Source: Folioceros fuciformis (lineage: Eukaryota > Anthocerotophyta > Anthocerotopsida > Anthocerotales). Taken from it: a stretch of 64,000 bases of DNA. Made by a program: the position numbers and the translations under genes. Of this stretch, positions 22,256 to 35,034 are shown piece after piece. Below the pieces are notes generated by a model that did not search any database, had not been told where the DNA came from, and saw only the letters and a list, made by a program, of their open reading frames with translations. Each line of letters begins with the position of its first letter. Position 1 is the stretch's first letter. Location of the stretch: the NCBI GenBank assembly GCA_049999805.1, contig JBNGIO010006345.1:1-64000 (forward strand), given 5' to 3'.

Positions 22256-23599
22256 CGAACAGGGCCAGGGCCAAAAGGATACTTAGTGCTTTGGAACATC
22301 ATTCTCAAAACTACTTACTAGTTCCAAAATGTCGTGATGTGGAATAATAAAAAACCTACCTATCATGCGAAACTTAAAGGAGTGGAAGCCTCCATGTAGC
22401 TCGTAGATCACTATGGGGATTCTAGGGAATTATGCAAGGCCATTGATCTTAGTCTCCAGAGAATGGAGTTGGAGATGAGCCCTTGGGCCACACTACACTC
22501 TTGAGAATAGGACTGGATCTTGAGGATAGAACTAGATACCTTTATTCTTGTTGATCCATTGTGGCATAAAGAGCTGTCCAAAGGGTGTTGATTGTGAGTC
22601 CTCCCACAAAGAGAATACTTGGACCTAGTGGTGGTGATTGGTCCTCTTGCCCTTTCAAATTGCATTTCCTGCCTTGGGGAGCAAGTGTTGTTTGAAGAGA
22701 CAACTTCACTTTTGACACTAGTGCCCTTTGAGCGTAGGGCAGGTGGTCGGTTGGACCTCCCCGAATCTTCCTTTCAGTCTCTCGGGGAGCATGGAGGTTG
22801 GCCTTCCCTTTTTATTTCAGAACGTACGTATTGCCCCCAACGCCAAGCGCATTTGCTCTATGGTCCGTGATGGAGAAAATATCGGACCCCTCACGTTCGT
22901 CGGTGCGTCCTTTTAGGGATTAACCTGGAATGGGATCAGGACCAGAGTGAGCTGCATCATCAGTAACGAAATACCAGACCACCAGTAAAGACTGACGAGT
23001 GTGGTGCTTCCGCCCTGTTGCTTCGCAGATACGGGCAACCGATATGCACGGACAGTGCCATTTCCAACCAATCCATCAGCGACTTCGGGAACAAGGGCCA
23101 AGCCTCGGAAGCTATTCCTATCACGGGGTGTGGATCACATGAGTCGCCTCCTTGCAAAAAAAAATTCACCAGCTGTCGAGCAGCTGCCTGACATGTCGAA
23201 AGCAACAACAGGAGTGTCACGGGACTCTCCAGTACAGCATGCCTTCTCTCAGAACAAAGGAGATTCCAACCTCTTGTCCATGACAAGGCGTTCAGGGGTG
23301 AAGGCCAACGGGAAGAGGAAACCCTTGCTCACCATAAGGCTGTGACGGAGTAAGAGGACCTTGATGTCCAGGCGCACTCTGTTCCGAGGGTTTACAAGTG
23401 CTTTACGCTCGGGAAAATGTTAGAGCGCTTGCCAGGCCGGGATTAACACAGGAGAACACGCACTGTGTGTGTTTGTGACACGCTGCGGGAGTAGAGGAGT
23501 ACCTGAATGGAGGTAAACAGGATCTCCTTGCGCAGAGGTCAGGATTGCCTAGTGCAATCGTAAGACTGCAACGTGAGACGAGGAAGCAACGGTGGTGAG

Positions 23600-23890
23600 T
23601 CGTGAGACTGAAGGTGAAAGGTCAGAGGAGAGGTCCCGGCGAAGTCGTGAGACCGAAAGGTGACACGTGAAACGAGGAGAGGTTCTGGCGGTGTCGAGAG
23701 ACTGAGACGTGGAACTCAAAACGAGTAGAGTTCATGGAGGAGGGGTGAGACTGCTGAGACGGGAAACGAGGAGGAGAGCGAGACGGGAAACGAGGAGGAG
23801 ACCGAGACGGGAAACGAGGAGGAGACCGAGACGTGGAACGAGAGATTGAGACCAAGACGTGAAACGAGAGATGGAGACGCGAACAAGAAG
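23600..23890. repeat. GA-rich degenerate minisatellite
   Basis: Repeated units of the type gagacgggaaacgaggagga, 18-22 bp, best preserved at 23755-23845 and more decayed on both sides. The long minus-strand frames here (Ser/Arg/Leu-rich) come from the repeat itself. Confidence 0.85.
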
Positions 23891-24448
23891 GCTACACCCG
23901 AAGCCGGACAACAAGGACGAAGGTGGAGGATAAGCGTGGGATTCACAGCAGGGTAAGTTTTGTGGGGTCAAATTTGCGAGACGGGGTGAACAGTGGTGAA
24001 AAGCAGTGTACGCGTGGTGAAGGTTAAAAAAAGGGTGCTGAGGACAGACAGGGCGCGCCCGAACGAAAGAGGGGAAGCGGCCTAGGCGCCGTGGCAAGGA
24101 AAGAGAGCGTCTGGCGATCCACTCTCGCACACGCCAGGCTCAAGCTGTGCTTGCGAGACGCAATTGCCCGTGGATTTCCAGGCAAAATGGGGGCCATGGC
24201 ATCGAGGCTTTCTGTTGGCCCGGCTGGCAAGTTTGCCTAGACCTGCTGATGCTGACTCTGCTGGTTTTCCTCCGTGCTGGCCTTGCTCCGTGCTGGTGCC
24301 GGTCCTGGTTCTAGGTGCTGCTGTTGCGGGCATGGGCCTGGGCTGCGTCGAGAGAGTGTGGAGATCTGCTCTCTACCGGTGCTTGCCCTAGGCTGCGAGA
24401 ATTGGGTTGGGACAGGAGGAGGAGGCGCGGTGTGCACAAGGAGAGGAT

Positions 24449-25914
24449 ATGGGGAACAACGCTAGCAGGAGGAATGGGCTGCGAGGGCCTCCGCCGCCCA
24501 TGCCAGGGTCTGGGCCGCGGCTGATTCGACCGCCCCCTGGATACCCGCCACACCTACACGGTCCACCTCGAGTTCCCCCTCCGCCTCCCGCGCTCCCACC
24601 GCCCTACGCTCCGCTCAATGGCTATGGGGTGTACCCGTCGTATCCCGTCGGGCCGCCGCAGATGTACCCGACACAGGCCTACTTGTCCAGCAACGGGCAG
24701 TATCACATGAACATGCCGCCCGGGTTGCCGGGCTACAGGCCGGCGCCAACCATGGCTCCGCCGCCCACTCCGCAGGGGATGGCGCTGCCGGAACCGCAAA
24801 AGGCCAACACCATCAGGAACGACATCAACCTGAAAAAGGCAACGTTGCGGCTGGAGAAGGATGAGGAGAATCCTGGGTTTCATCTCGTAGCCTTTTCCTT
24901 CGACGCGTCCGCGTCAGGCAGGTTAGTGGGTTTGTTTCATGTGTGATAACTTTGTTTCACAGCTGCGGGAGCTTTCTGAAGTGAGTTGGGCCCGGGTTTG
25001 TGACGGGGGAGTTTTGGCTCTTTGGCTTGTGTGCAGTATGTCCATCTTCTTTGTGGTGAAGGAAGATGCCAGTTGTGGTTTGATTTCTAAGTATCCGGAT
25101 GTATATAGACCGGTTCGTGTACAGTTTGACAAGGGTTTAGCACAGAAATTCAGGCAAGCACCGGGGACTGGTGTCAATCTTTCCTTATTTGATGACCGAG
25201 ATCTTGGAAGGGACGGTTCGAACGGAGTTTATCCCCTTGTTATTAGAGCAGAGACAGCTCCCAAAGACCCTCCTCCTGATTACAAACCTCTGGAGGATCA
25301 GCCTCTTGGTGCCCCCTTGCCGAAATGGGTGCACTCTCAGACCACACACGCGCAGATTGAACGGAAGGAGGACGGCGACTACAATGTCAAGGTTCTGAAG
25401 CAGATCATCTGGGTGGAGGGTATGCGGTATGAACTGCAGGAGATTTACGGGATAGAGAATAGTGGTGGGGGTAGCAGCTTTGATGGGAATGATGCAGGGA
25501 AGGAATGTGTTATTTGCATGTCAGAACCACGTGACACCACGGTGTTGCCGTGTCGACATATGGTGAGTGTTTGCTGGCTTGTTGTTGCCCAGTGGGTTTG
25601 CAGTTTTGCCGTGCTTCTTGTTTCTTGTTGCTCATGGTCAGGGTCATTTGTTTGGTTGGCAGTGCATGTGCAGTGAATGTGCGAAAGTGTTGAGGTTCCA
25701 GACAAACCGCTGCCCAATTTGTCGGTGTGTGGTGGAGAAGCTACTTGAGATCAAGGTACCTAAAGCGGATTTCGACGTTGGAAATGACTACTTGGACTTC
25801 ACGCATGATGCAAGCAACCAGAGCAGCAGAACAGGGCAGCATCTTCAGACGCAGCCACCTGTGAAATCTGCCTCCACGGAGTCGCGGCAAGAGACAGAGC
25901 AACAGATTGAATGA
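24449..25914 (+). CDS. LUL: LUL/LOG2-type RING E3 ubiquitin ligase
   Basis: RING-type ubiquitin ligase of the LOG2/LUL family (MGRN1-like). In Arabidopsis LOG2 acts at the plasma membrane in amino-acid export control. Exons 24449-24921, 25037-25562 and 25663-25914 give 416 aa, all in phase. The start MGNNAS is an N-myristoylation signal as in the family. A proline-rich low-complexity region covers about residues 15-120. The DAR2-type domain follows ([63 protein letters not shown]). The RING has [19 protein letters not shown], then CSEC and CPICR, so the usual C3HC4 ligands are present, and an intron interrupts the RING after CRHM. After IKVPKADF the tail is polar and Gln/Ser-rich. Confidence 0.95.
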
Positions 25915-27220
25915 AATGGAAGTCAAATGTAAAGGCTGCGGGGAATGTGCAGTATTGGCCTGCATTGCCAATGTGATTCATTTTGGTGTTTGGTTGTCGG
26001 GCATAAGAGTTCTGACTTCGGCGTAACTACTCGGTGTGTCCTCTCCAGAGCACTAAGAGGTCACGTTATGCTTTGAGACCCATGACAGGTTGGACAACCT
26101 GATGTTTATCTGTGGAGCTTAGCTGGTCTCAGATATATATATAGGTTCTCATAGAATATGTGCATAAATCCATCCAGTAGTCAGCAATGGAAAGTGCCAT
26201 CAGAAATGATGGAAGGCCCACAGAAAAAATGTATGGTGCCTGTTAAGGCAACGGGTTTGTCCTGCCTGTCTTGTTGTAGGTTTGCTTTCGAGTAGGCCAT
26301 TGAATTTGTAGGGGTTGGATGTTGGATTTATGGAGCGGATGTACATGGGACATTGTGGACGGCCGCATTGTCAATCAGCAGACAGGCTCACTATGACACA
26401 GGATTACGGTGTGCTAAGTGCGGCTCGTTCCCTTATGGACAGAAACCTTCGTTCTCGGATGCTACGTGGAAACTGCTATTGGCTTACGCCAGTTGGCTAT
26501 GGAAGGAACAGCTGACCAAGTCAGACGCTTTCTTCTAACTTGGATGAGAGGTTGATCAGGTCATTCCAGGGCGCGTGTTGGCCGTCAAACAGCGGAGAAT
26601 CATTTTAACTAGTCCAGTCGTGGAGGCTCCATTCCATGCGAATCAAGTGGTAGGAACATGGTGAACAGATATTTTCAACGGCCATGAACGTGCAGTTTTG
26701 GGTGGTGGGTTTTTCTGGCTATTCTACCATCCCGGGACATTTTCTTTGTCAGTATTGTGCTTGTTCACGGGTGCTCTGTCTTTCTCATGCTTTATAGTTC
26801 TGGAGAAGTACGTTTCCCTTTTGTTGCAGTCACTCTGTATACTACGAGATTCCTGGAGACGCCTCCGGCCGCATAGTTTTCCTTTTGTAGGAATTGCGTT
26901 GTGCGTGATCTGGCGAAAATTGTTAGTGGCTAGGAACGTCCTTGCCCTGCCTTCACAGAGCAGAAGGTTGTCTAGGTGTTTTGGGCTTGGTTCAAGGAAA
27001 CGGCCAGCTGAGTGGATGATGCCTTGGTTCCCTGCAAACATCCATGTTATCAATAAATGTTGGTATGCTATTACGCCACAGAATGCCCTTTTTTGAAGTA
27101 AATCCACGAAACCTTCACGTTGTTATTCGGTTAACCTTCCCTTCACTGTAACAGGGACCAGCAAGCTCGCAAACGAAGATCCCCGCGACTTGTTTTGACG
27201 TCTGTCAACTTTAGCAGACA
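25915..27220. other. intergenic, 3' of LUL
   Basis: Contains the LUL 3' UTR and non-coding sequence. Open frames at 26698-27096 (+) and 26724-27107 (-) overlap antisense to each other and show no known domain. Confidence 0.5.
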
Positions 27221-27284
27221 CTCATGAAAATAGCGGGTACCTCTGGATTGGGGGAGAAGTTTTAGAGTCGCTGGATAACCGCCG

Positions 27285-27440
27285 GAGGAGGTGTGAGAGT
27301 GGCAGGAGAACTCCCAGTGATGTGTGAGAGTGGCAGGATAACTCTGAGAGAGGTGTGACAGTGGCAGGATAACTCTGAGAGATGTGTGACAATGGCAGGA
27401 TAACTTTGGGGTGGAGGGAGGTGTGAGAGTCACAGCTATG
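27285..27440. repeat. ~33-bp minisatellite, about four units
   Basis: Units of the form gtgtgagagtggcaggataa plus ctctgagagag are repeated about four times with small changes. The minus strand reads as repeated CHSHTS-like blocks, a by-product of the repeat. Confidence 0.85.
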
Positions 27441-27739
27441 CAAGGAATCAACCCAAAAGCATAGATCAGTGCTTCATAGATCAAGCTTCATTGCCGACAT
27501 CATTTGGTAGGCATGCTATACATCTGGAATCTGAGAAGCACATGGACTCCATATTCTTTGTCACATGGTTGACTATATTTCACATTGCCAATTTTTGTAC
27601 GTCTCCTGCTGTTGTAGGAAGTAGAGTTGTTGTCATCAAGGTTTTGAAATTATCTTCTCTTCTTCCTACAAAGATGGCTTTATGTCTTGAACATTGGGTG
27701 ACACTTGCTACTGCCTCCATAATTGAAGTATCATAACTT

Positions 27740-28530
27740 GATTATTTTGCTCAACTTGCTCCTCCTCTGGTTGTGATAGTTTCAAACCTCCACTTGTGAT
27801 AGTTTAAAATCCTAACAAGACTCATGTTCCTCACTCACGTGCGATAGACTCAAACCCTAATCTGAATTCTTGCTCCTCCTCTACTTGTAGTAGTTTCAAA
27901 CCCTTATAGGAATCTTGCTTCTGCTTTTGATAATTTGAGAAGTGAAGATAATACTACTATGCCCATGATAGTTTTAAAAGTGAAGAGAATCCTGCTCCAC
28001 TTTTTATAGTTTCAATCAATTATCACTCTCTTCAACGTTAATGATGTTTTTACTTTGATCAGTGTAGGTAAAAATAATCAAATCTAGCATAAGAGAATCT
28101 TGCCTCACATCTCTAATAGTCTAAGAAGAGAATTTTCAACTTGAATGTGCTTCCACCTCATCATGTTTAAGACTTATGGAGAGGAGAAAATGCCTTGGTG
28201 ATTGAGGACCCTTCACTCCTTGTGAAACTATGAGAACTCGAAAAGGATTTTCTTCATGTTGTAAAAGGCTCTCAAACTATAATATGTAGTGAAGTGAGAT
28301 TGCCATACAGTTGTGAAAGGTTTTAAACTATCAGAAGAAGAGCATAATTCTCTTTCAGTTATTTTGAAACTGTTAAAATTCAAGTAGGATTTTCTTTAGG
28401 TTGTGAGATTATCAAAAGCGGAGTAGGGTTAGGCTGTGAAACTATTAAAAGCAAATCAGGATTCTCTTGAGGTTCAGAAACTATCATGTTGTGAAATTAT
28501 CACAAGCAAAGCAAATTCTCTTCACGTTGT
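27740..28530. repeat. degenerate fold-back array (gatagtttcaa motif)
   Basis: In 27765-28030 a ~50-bp degenerate unit containing gatagtttcaaa and gagaatcctgct recurs several times. In 28190-28530 the same unit recurs in reverse complement (gtgaaactatcaaaag, aggattctctt). The region is therefore a long imperfect inverted array able to fold back on itself. No coding capacity is visible. Confidence 0.65.
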
Positions 28531-29917
28531 GAAACTGAAAAAAAGTAAGGCCTAACCATTTCTCGAATAGATTCCCAGCTTAAGATAAAAATAAATTTAC
28601 AACATATTTGATGGCATTTAATGAAATATAAATTACATATATTGAACACGGAGGAGTCCAGGTAGCAGCGTAGGAAACGTTGTCCCTCAAATGAGTGCAG
28701 CCAGCCGTGAGTACGGGTACCGCTGTTGCTGAATGCATTCAGACTGGTGGTCTGCCTCAAGTGAACGGTGGTATAGCAGCGTGTAATTCAAAGGAACCAG
28801 CCTGACTGACACCCTCACGACAAACATTCATGAATCAGTGTCACACATCCTGTCACAATGATTACAGGGAAGGCTTCCAACAAAACAATCAACAAGCTGC
28901 AGAGAAAATTTAGTGTTGAAATCAATGGTCCACACTTGAGAGAGATCATAATTTATGTTTCCATCCTCGCCTTGTCCACAAAAGATCACCCACCCCATCT
29001 GCCCATGCTTGCCGCAGCCTATGAACAACCAGGTGCAGATTCCTTAGATATCCTGCAAGAAAACGCTACAGCTACAGCTCTTAACACGATTAATGCGAAT
29101 GCCCTGATCGCGGGTGTGCACAGCGAGGGCTTGGACAAAGGCCCTTGTCATGGATGGAGAAATGGAGCAGGGGGCCTGGGGCTGATCTCAGGCAACTATG
29201 TGTCTGCTTGCCTTCTGCTCCTCGTCCTCCTCCACCTCACCCTACATCAGCCAAGGCGTTCGAAGGAGCCCGGGGAAGAGGGGGGTGGCACTGGCTGAGG
29301 ACGCTCTCGGCTCCTGAAGGTGTCGATGCGACAAAGCCCTGTGCCCTAGAGATGGGAAGGAAAGGGACATGGCGAAGATGCAGAGGCAGGGAGGGAAGGG
29401 CGGGCAGATGCGTAGGAGGTATCGACCGAGGAAGAGGGAGGAGATCTAAGTATATACACGTTCAGCCGTGCAGATTAAAAATATATAAAATACAACAAGA
29501 AAGGAAGTCAAAACAGAGTTTTCTTTCCAACCGTGCGCGTTGGTACACTCCGTAGACACACAGTACAATTAGGTCAGAAAGGCTCGCAACTCCAGAAGAC
29601 CGTGCGCTCGAATGGGAATCAAGCGATGTACACAACTTGCGCCCCCATTGATCGACCCGACACCAACGCACTACATTGGCTGAAGCTGGAACTGCAGACA
29701 TGTGGCAGACCATCAGCCTTTTCCTGCTTTTACTCCACCACATGACATCATCCGAGCATCACTTACATCACAGGCAGCCACACAGCTTAAATCACGGCGG
29801 ACAGCGCGAGGCATCGCCTTGTAACAATTAGCTGGATGAATACTCGGAGAAAAGAGTTGCGAGAGACGGTGGGTGAGGCAATACAATGGAGAGCCCTGTC
29901 TCCACAAAGCACCGGCA
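28531..29917. other. intergenic, downstream of the PP2A B55 gene
   Basis: Expected to include the 3' UTR of the minus-strand B55 gene. A 146-codon plus frame (28858-29298) ends in low-complexity Gly/Glu codons and has no recognised domain. Confidence 0.5.
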
Positions 29918-32900
29918 CTAAGCATGGTACATGTACAGGCTGTTCGAAGCAGCACAAGCTATCACATTGGCTGTTGGATGCCAGGCTAAATGGAGTAGTT
30001 TCGAGGTGAAATCGTACGTCGCTCCGTTCAAATCACTTCCCGGGCTGTCATTTCCTGCTTCCACGTACCACGCAAGACGGCGTTACAATTGATAATAAGC
30101 AACGACAGCATCCGCTCTCACACAAGTCCGAGCGAAAATCCCTCCAGAACACTCTCAGGCAACTCGGTGAAGGCTACTGAAACAAACGTACCTCTACGGG
30201 ATCTGCCACGAGCGAGGTTGGCAAGCCGACTTCCAGTCTTTGTTGAAGCTTGTATAAGCCTTCTTCTGCACATCAAGAAGCACAACGAGACATGAGACGA
30301 CAATGCGGGGGAGCCATCTTTCCACGCAACTAAAGCTGCCATGTTACCTCGTGGGACTTTTGCTCGCTTCAAGCGTCGTTGCCTCCTCACTCCCGGGAAC
30401 AGCACCAAAAACTCGAAACAGGTTGCTGCACGGAAAACTAAGGAGGTTACAAAAGCAGGTGAATGCGCATTCACTAAATATCCATGGGGGGGCCATAGCT
30501 ACTCAAACATGCTGTTAATGAATTCTCTAAACCCTAAACTACACAGAGACTGACCTGTATGAACCTGTTGCTACGCGTAGACCATCTCCACTCAGGCAAC
30601 ACTCAAACTTGTCGAATATAGAATCATTCTCATACAGATCACACAACTACCACGGAACAAATGAAATTCGAAGTAAGTTCCAACTGTGCAAAAAGATACA
30701 ACCTTGCAGAAAGATACTACTTGACAGTCGCTAACACGCTTACGGAATCTGAACAAAAACAATTAAGTTACAAAAAATCTCTTCCGCAGTTATTCACAAG
30801 AATACCTTAGGCCTCAAGTATTCATGAACTTTGAATGTTGCGACTGGAGCAGCTTCCATACTTACATCCCAAAGCTGCAAGCCACTGACAATCTTCAAGC
30901 CTCCAGAGCACAAAGCGACAACTACATGAACAGGAATAAACGCAGCTTACTGCTCATTGAGAGCCATAACTGCACCCATCTCTGGAGCGGCGAGACAAAC
31001 AAGATAGCCACACCCTCTTGGATACATGACCGCCTAAAGTTTCCTACTCCCCATTTACCACTGACACAGAATACCGGCAGATGCAGCTCCAACTACAAGA
31101 TGGCTTACAAACCTTTAGAGTCATGTAGTCCCGACTTAAGATGTATCTTCCTCCTCTGGCAAATTTTATATCTGATATGGAAGCTATGATCTCAGTGAAA
31201 AAGGATCTGGACCCTGGCGCCTCTGGCTCCTCAAACCTGAGGATACGACGAGGCTGGTAAGCAACAACCAAACGAACAAGACATCTGTACCATGAGGATG
31301 CCACACATTTCCAATCACAATCCATCACTGTGCATACACTTTTCAGAGGGGCAACTTACAGCTTACTATGCCTGTCACAAAGAGCAGACTGACGCATGTC
31401 AATCAGACGTATAGTTCCCTTGGAGCTGCTGTAGGCCAGGGTATTACAATGAGAAGGGTGGAACTCAGCAGAGGTTATGACTTCTGCAAAACAGAAAACG
31501 GATGTCAAATCGAGTCAACAGGAGGAACAAGTGGCCTAGCCAACCGCCTCCATTTCAGAAAAAGCAGGCCCATACACCAATGTTTGTGACCAGTCTTATA
31601 TACATCACCCACTCCATACCCAGCTTTATAAGAACGATATGCATGAACAGAACATTTGCATAACCTGCTTGTCATGCGTAGTTCATTGGCTCAATGCGTC
31701 TTACATACCACATAGGACGTGTCAAAACAAACATTGAATACTGCGCAGTCAGCCATCAAACACTGCCAAGCCTTGGTTTCGTTTCCCATCCTCGTCTGCT
31801 TATTAAACAGCTTGCATATCCCAGATTGCTACCTCTAACAGGGCAAAGCAATCCGCTGGACAATGTCCTGCCCCATGCCAGCTCCCAAGGGAATCTATCA
31901 AGCAGCAGTCCCTTGAAGCCTGGACTTAGCATGCAGGGACAGCTTGCAAAATGTTCAAATGCTTGTCAGCTTTGACGCGTGAAAAGCACCTAGAAACAAT
32001 CAGTGAGACCCCACATCATCGACTGCACACTTTTCACCTGCCATACAACATGAACACCGAACACTATCAAGTGTACACAATCCCTCTAACAACCTGTCCA
32101 GCATGTTAGTTATTCAGCAAAAAACAGTGTCGACAGCTGACTGCTCATGTGACGTACACTGGTTATTGGGCTTCTCAAGGAAAGTCTGAATAGCAGAATT
32201 CATGCTGACTCCAAATGATTCGAATCCAGCCATTAGTACCTGTCAAATCCTCCATATTTACGGGCTTGATATCCACAATATTGAAGCTCTGATCGCTGAC
32301 CTCCATGTTCCACAGATTGATCCTCAGATCATCAGCAGAGATATATGTTTCGCAGTCACTGTGTGACAGTGATAAAAATCAAAACGTTAGCACCTCTCAG
32401 CGCCACCTCTCATTATGAGGATGCACATTAACGCTACTTCATGACAGATTTCAGCCCTTCAATGGAGCATATTTAGGGCCAAGCTTGCCATACCTGTTGT
32501 TAGAAATCGAGTTAATGTGATATGCATGGGCATTGGCATAGACCTTCCTACATCTTGGGAAAAAAGCTGTCTCCTGACTCCAGACCTGCTTCATCATACA
32601 ATAAATGTCAAAAAAAGAGAAGCTTCCTCCTCCCCCTCATTGCAAATACTCAAAAGTCTTGGTTGCTGCCAAAACAACGCCGGCGATACTTTCTGCTCAA
32701 GATAACGTAGATGATGACTTGAATGACTCACTGTTGGCAGTCGCAATGAAGGAAAGCCACCAGCAGGGAATACCAAGTCATTACTCAATGGTAAGAGTGG
32801 TAGACGGCTGGGGCTATTACTCAGTGTCCGAGGCCCAAATCCTCGGGGACTTGAGCTACTCCCAATAGAGGCCCCATCACCTATTCTCAGTGAAGGATCT

Positions 32901-34269
32901 ACATTCAAATTGGTAACATTCTTCACCTTCTTCTCGGAGACCTGTAGATTTTGATGATCAGGCCGGCTGACAGGTGTACAGAATCACGTTCAAGCTTGAC
33001 AGAGATGACACAAATCGCTCAATACCTTCCACAACTTGATAGTCTTGTCATTTGTAGACAGGAGAAGCCTAGCACCATTAACTGTCTCACACCACCTGAT
33101 CTTATTAATCTTCTCTTCTATCTCCAAACTCTTGAGATAGTCAAACTGCAGGCAAAGATTACGAGACAACTTAAGAACGCAGCACATCCCAGCTGAAGGC
33201 GCCCCCTCAACATCAGAAAGGCAGCACCAGTGCAGTCAGAGAAGCAGGTCCAACCTGACAGGCACAGCATAATAGGACTTTACCTCGGGCTCGTGACTCT
33301 GAAATTCCGTTGAATACCGGTATTCTGGATGCCTCACAATTGGAACATCCGTTCGCTCTAAATCTCTTCTTGGGCGAACCTGCAAACCAACCACGAAGTG
33401 TTGGACGAGTCCAATCTACATCTCTTGCTCCACCAGACTAGCTTGCGATCCAAAGTTAAAGAGCTTACATCTCTTCCATCAATTCGTTCGAACAAAACTA
33501 CTCTGCCACCTCTGTCCCCGGTTGCCAAATGCTCGCCGCTTTTGTCAAACTCGATAGCAGAGATGATATCAACTGCACGGGAAAAAAAAGAAAGAGACGA
33601 CAATCAGGCAGCTTAGAGAAAGACCCTTACAACAGTCATTGTCGCCGCAGAGCTCTATTTGGTCCGGCATGCAAACAGCTGTAGTGCTCCAGACATGTAA
33701 GTCTGAGGGGAAAACGATGGCATCCCTGGTAAGACATCTGGTGAGCTCAAATCCACAATGCAGCTTACGTTCACCATCAACGTACAAGGACAAAACATAG
33801 CACTGCGACTGAGACAGCAAACACAGTCGTGACAACGCCACCGTGCCTAGACCGAAGCACAGATAACGACGTGTCGAATCAGTTGAGGCGACAGAGGTCC
33901 ATTTCAGGAGGAGTTGAGAAACGAGGAAAAGAGACACAACATTCATTGAGGGGATGCACACACAAGCATACCCAGCACCCCACCTCAGACGAGGGGAAGT
34001 GACGTGATCCGCAGGCAGATCCGCACTGGCCAGACTACTGATGACAAAGGTGACGGGCAGAAACAGGGGAGGAAGGGCTCAGTGCGAGGCCACATTGACG
34101 AGATCAGGCAAGGGAGTAACAGGGCAAGGCGTCCAGAATGCATACCCTCCTGCACCTCTTCATCGGCAGCGCGCTCACCGAAAACTTGAGAGAATTTCCA
34201 ATCCAGAATAGCTTGGCCTGGACCCCCCCCTCCTGCAGGCACCGCCCCTGCTGCACCCGCAGGGATCAT
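29918..34269 (-). CDS. PP2A regulatory subunit B, B55 type
   Basis: WD40-propeller regulatory subunit of protein phosphatase 2A, which selects substrates for the heterotrimer. Fourteen exons, 5' to 3' on the minus strand: 34269-34146, 33572-33469, 33379-33284, 33145-33026, 32941-32732, 32585-32494, 32358-32240, 31483-31360, 31236-31113, 30874-30806, 30646-30555, 30425-30348, 30265-30192, 30054-29918. They sum to 1563 nt (520 aa) with every phase consistent. Hallmarks: [153 protein letters not shown] and the closing [17 protein letters not shown]. The acidic and substrate-groove segments look intact. The start is the ATG at 34269; a GTG just upstream was not used. Confidence 0.96.
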
Positions 34270-35034
34270 CACTGGGCTGCCGTGGCTGCTCCAAGGGCCA
34301 GCTAATGTCGAAGGCGACGATGCGGGAGCTCACACACCTAACCCCACATTGAGACTCACAGGGCGCGCGCCCCGACAAGCTCATTTAGGTCAAGGCTGCG
34401 GGCACCGCAGATGCAGCAGCAGACGGGGGCGCAGCCGGACTGCGCTCCCCATTCAAGCTGCTGGGCGGCAGGAAAGGACGTCCCGCAGACTGCAGACATG
34501 CCACACTACCGCTTCGTCACTCCACTCAATCACGCAAGCAAGCAAACAAGGGTCAGGCAAGCTCGCTAACTTCACTCACTGCACCTTCTGCCTCCTTCTC
34601 TTCTCTTCTAGCACTTCCTGCTGCTGCAAACTGCCTCTCCCTAGTTGCCTGCTTGCGCCCTGGCCGGCCTTGCTTCCTTCCTTCCCTGGCTCGCTCCTTC
34701 TTCCCTGCGCCTCCTTCCTTCCTCCCTTGCTCACCCCTCCCAGGCTCGCCTTTCCTGCTTCCCCTTGCGACAGCTCCCTCCTCCACTCCCCTCCCCTCCC
34801 GTGCCTGCCTCTTCCTCCGTCTTCGCTGGCTCCACTTCTGGAGACCGTCTGGGCTTACCTATCGCAGGTCGACTCGCAAGCACCAGTTTCACACAGTAAG
34901 CTCGCTCAGTTATTTCCCTCGTTTCCAGTTCATTTCAATGCACTCCATTGCGCAGCCAAGGGAACGTGCGCCCGTTCCGTTGCGACAGTGGACGTCGTCT
35001 AAAATTCGGCGTTTAACTCGAAGCGATTCTCGAG
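34270..35034. other. CT-rich low-complexity spacer
   Basis: Upstream region and 5' leader of the minus-strand B55 gene, plus the 3' end of the J-domain gene. 34570-34850 is strongly pyrimidine-rich (cttcc and ctccc runs), which keeps several plus-strand frames open without coding meaning. Confidence 0.65.

Larger units (their letters stand above)
20715..24448. other. long intergenic stretch, repeats only
   Basis: About 3.7 kb: AT-rich to about 22.6 kb, then mixed. It includes an approximate 54-bp tandem duplication (22150-22255), a short atctc microsatellite (about 21235-21255) and a GA-rich minisatellite (23600-23890). A 114-codon frame at 23001-23345 (+) shows no recognised domain and is not called. 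Confidence 0.55.

Noticed and set aside
23622-24130. Ser/Arg/Leu-rich minus-strand frames
   Set aside because: The frames are generated by the GA-rich minisatellite; repeated blocks follow the DNA period.
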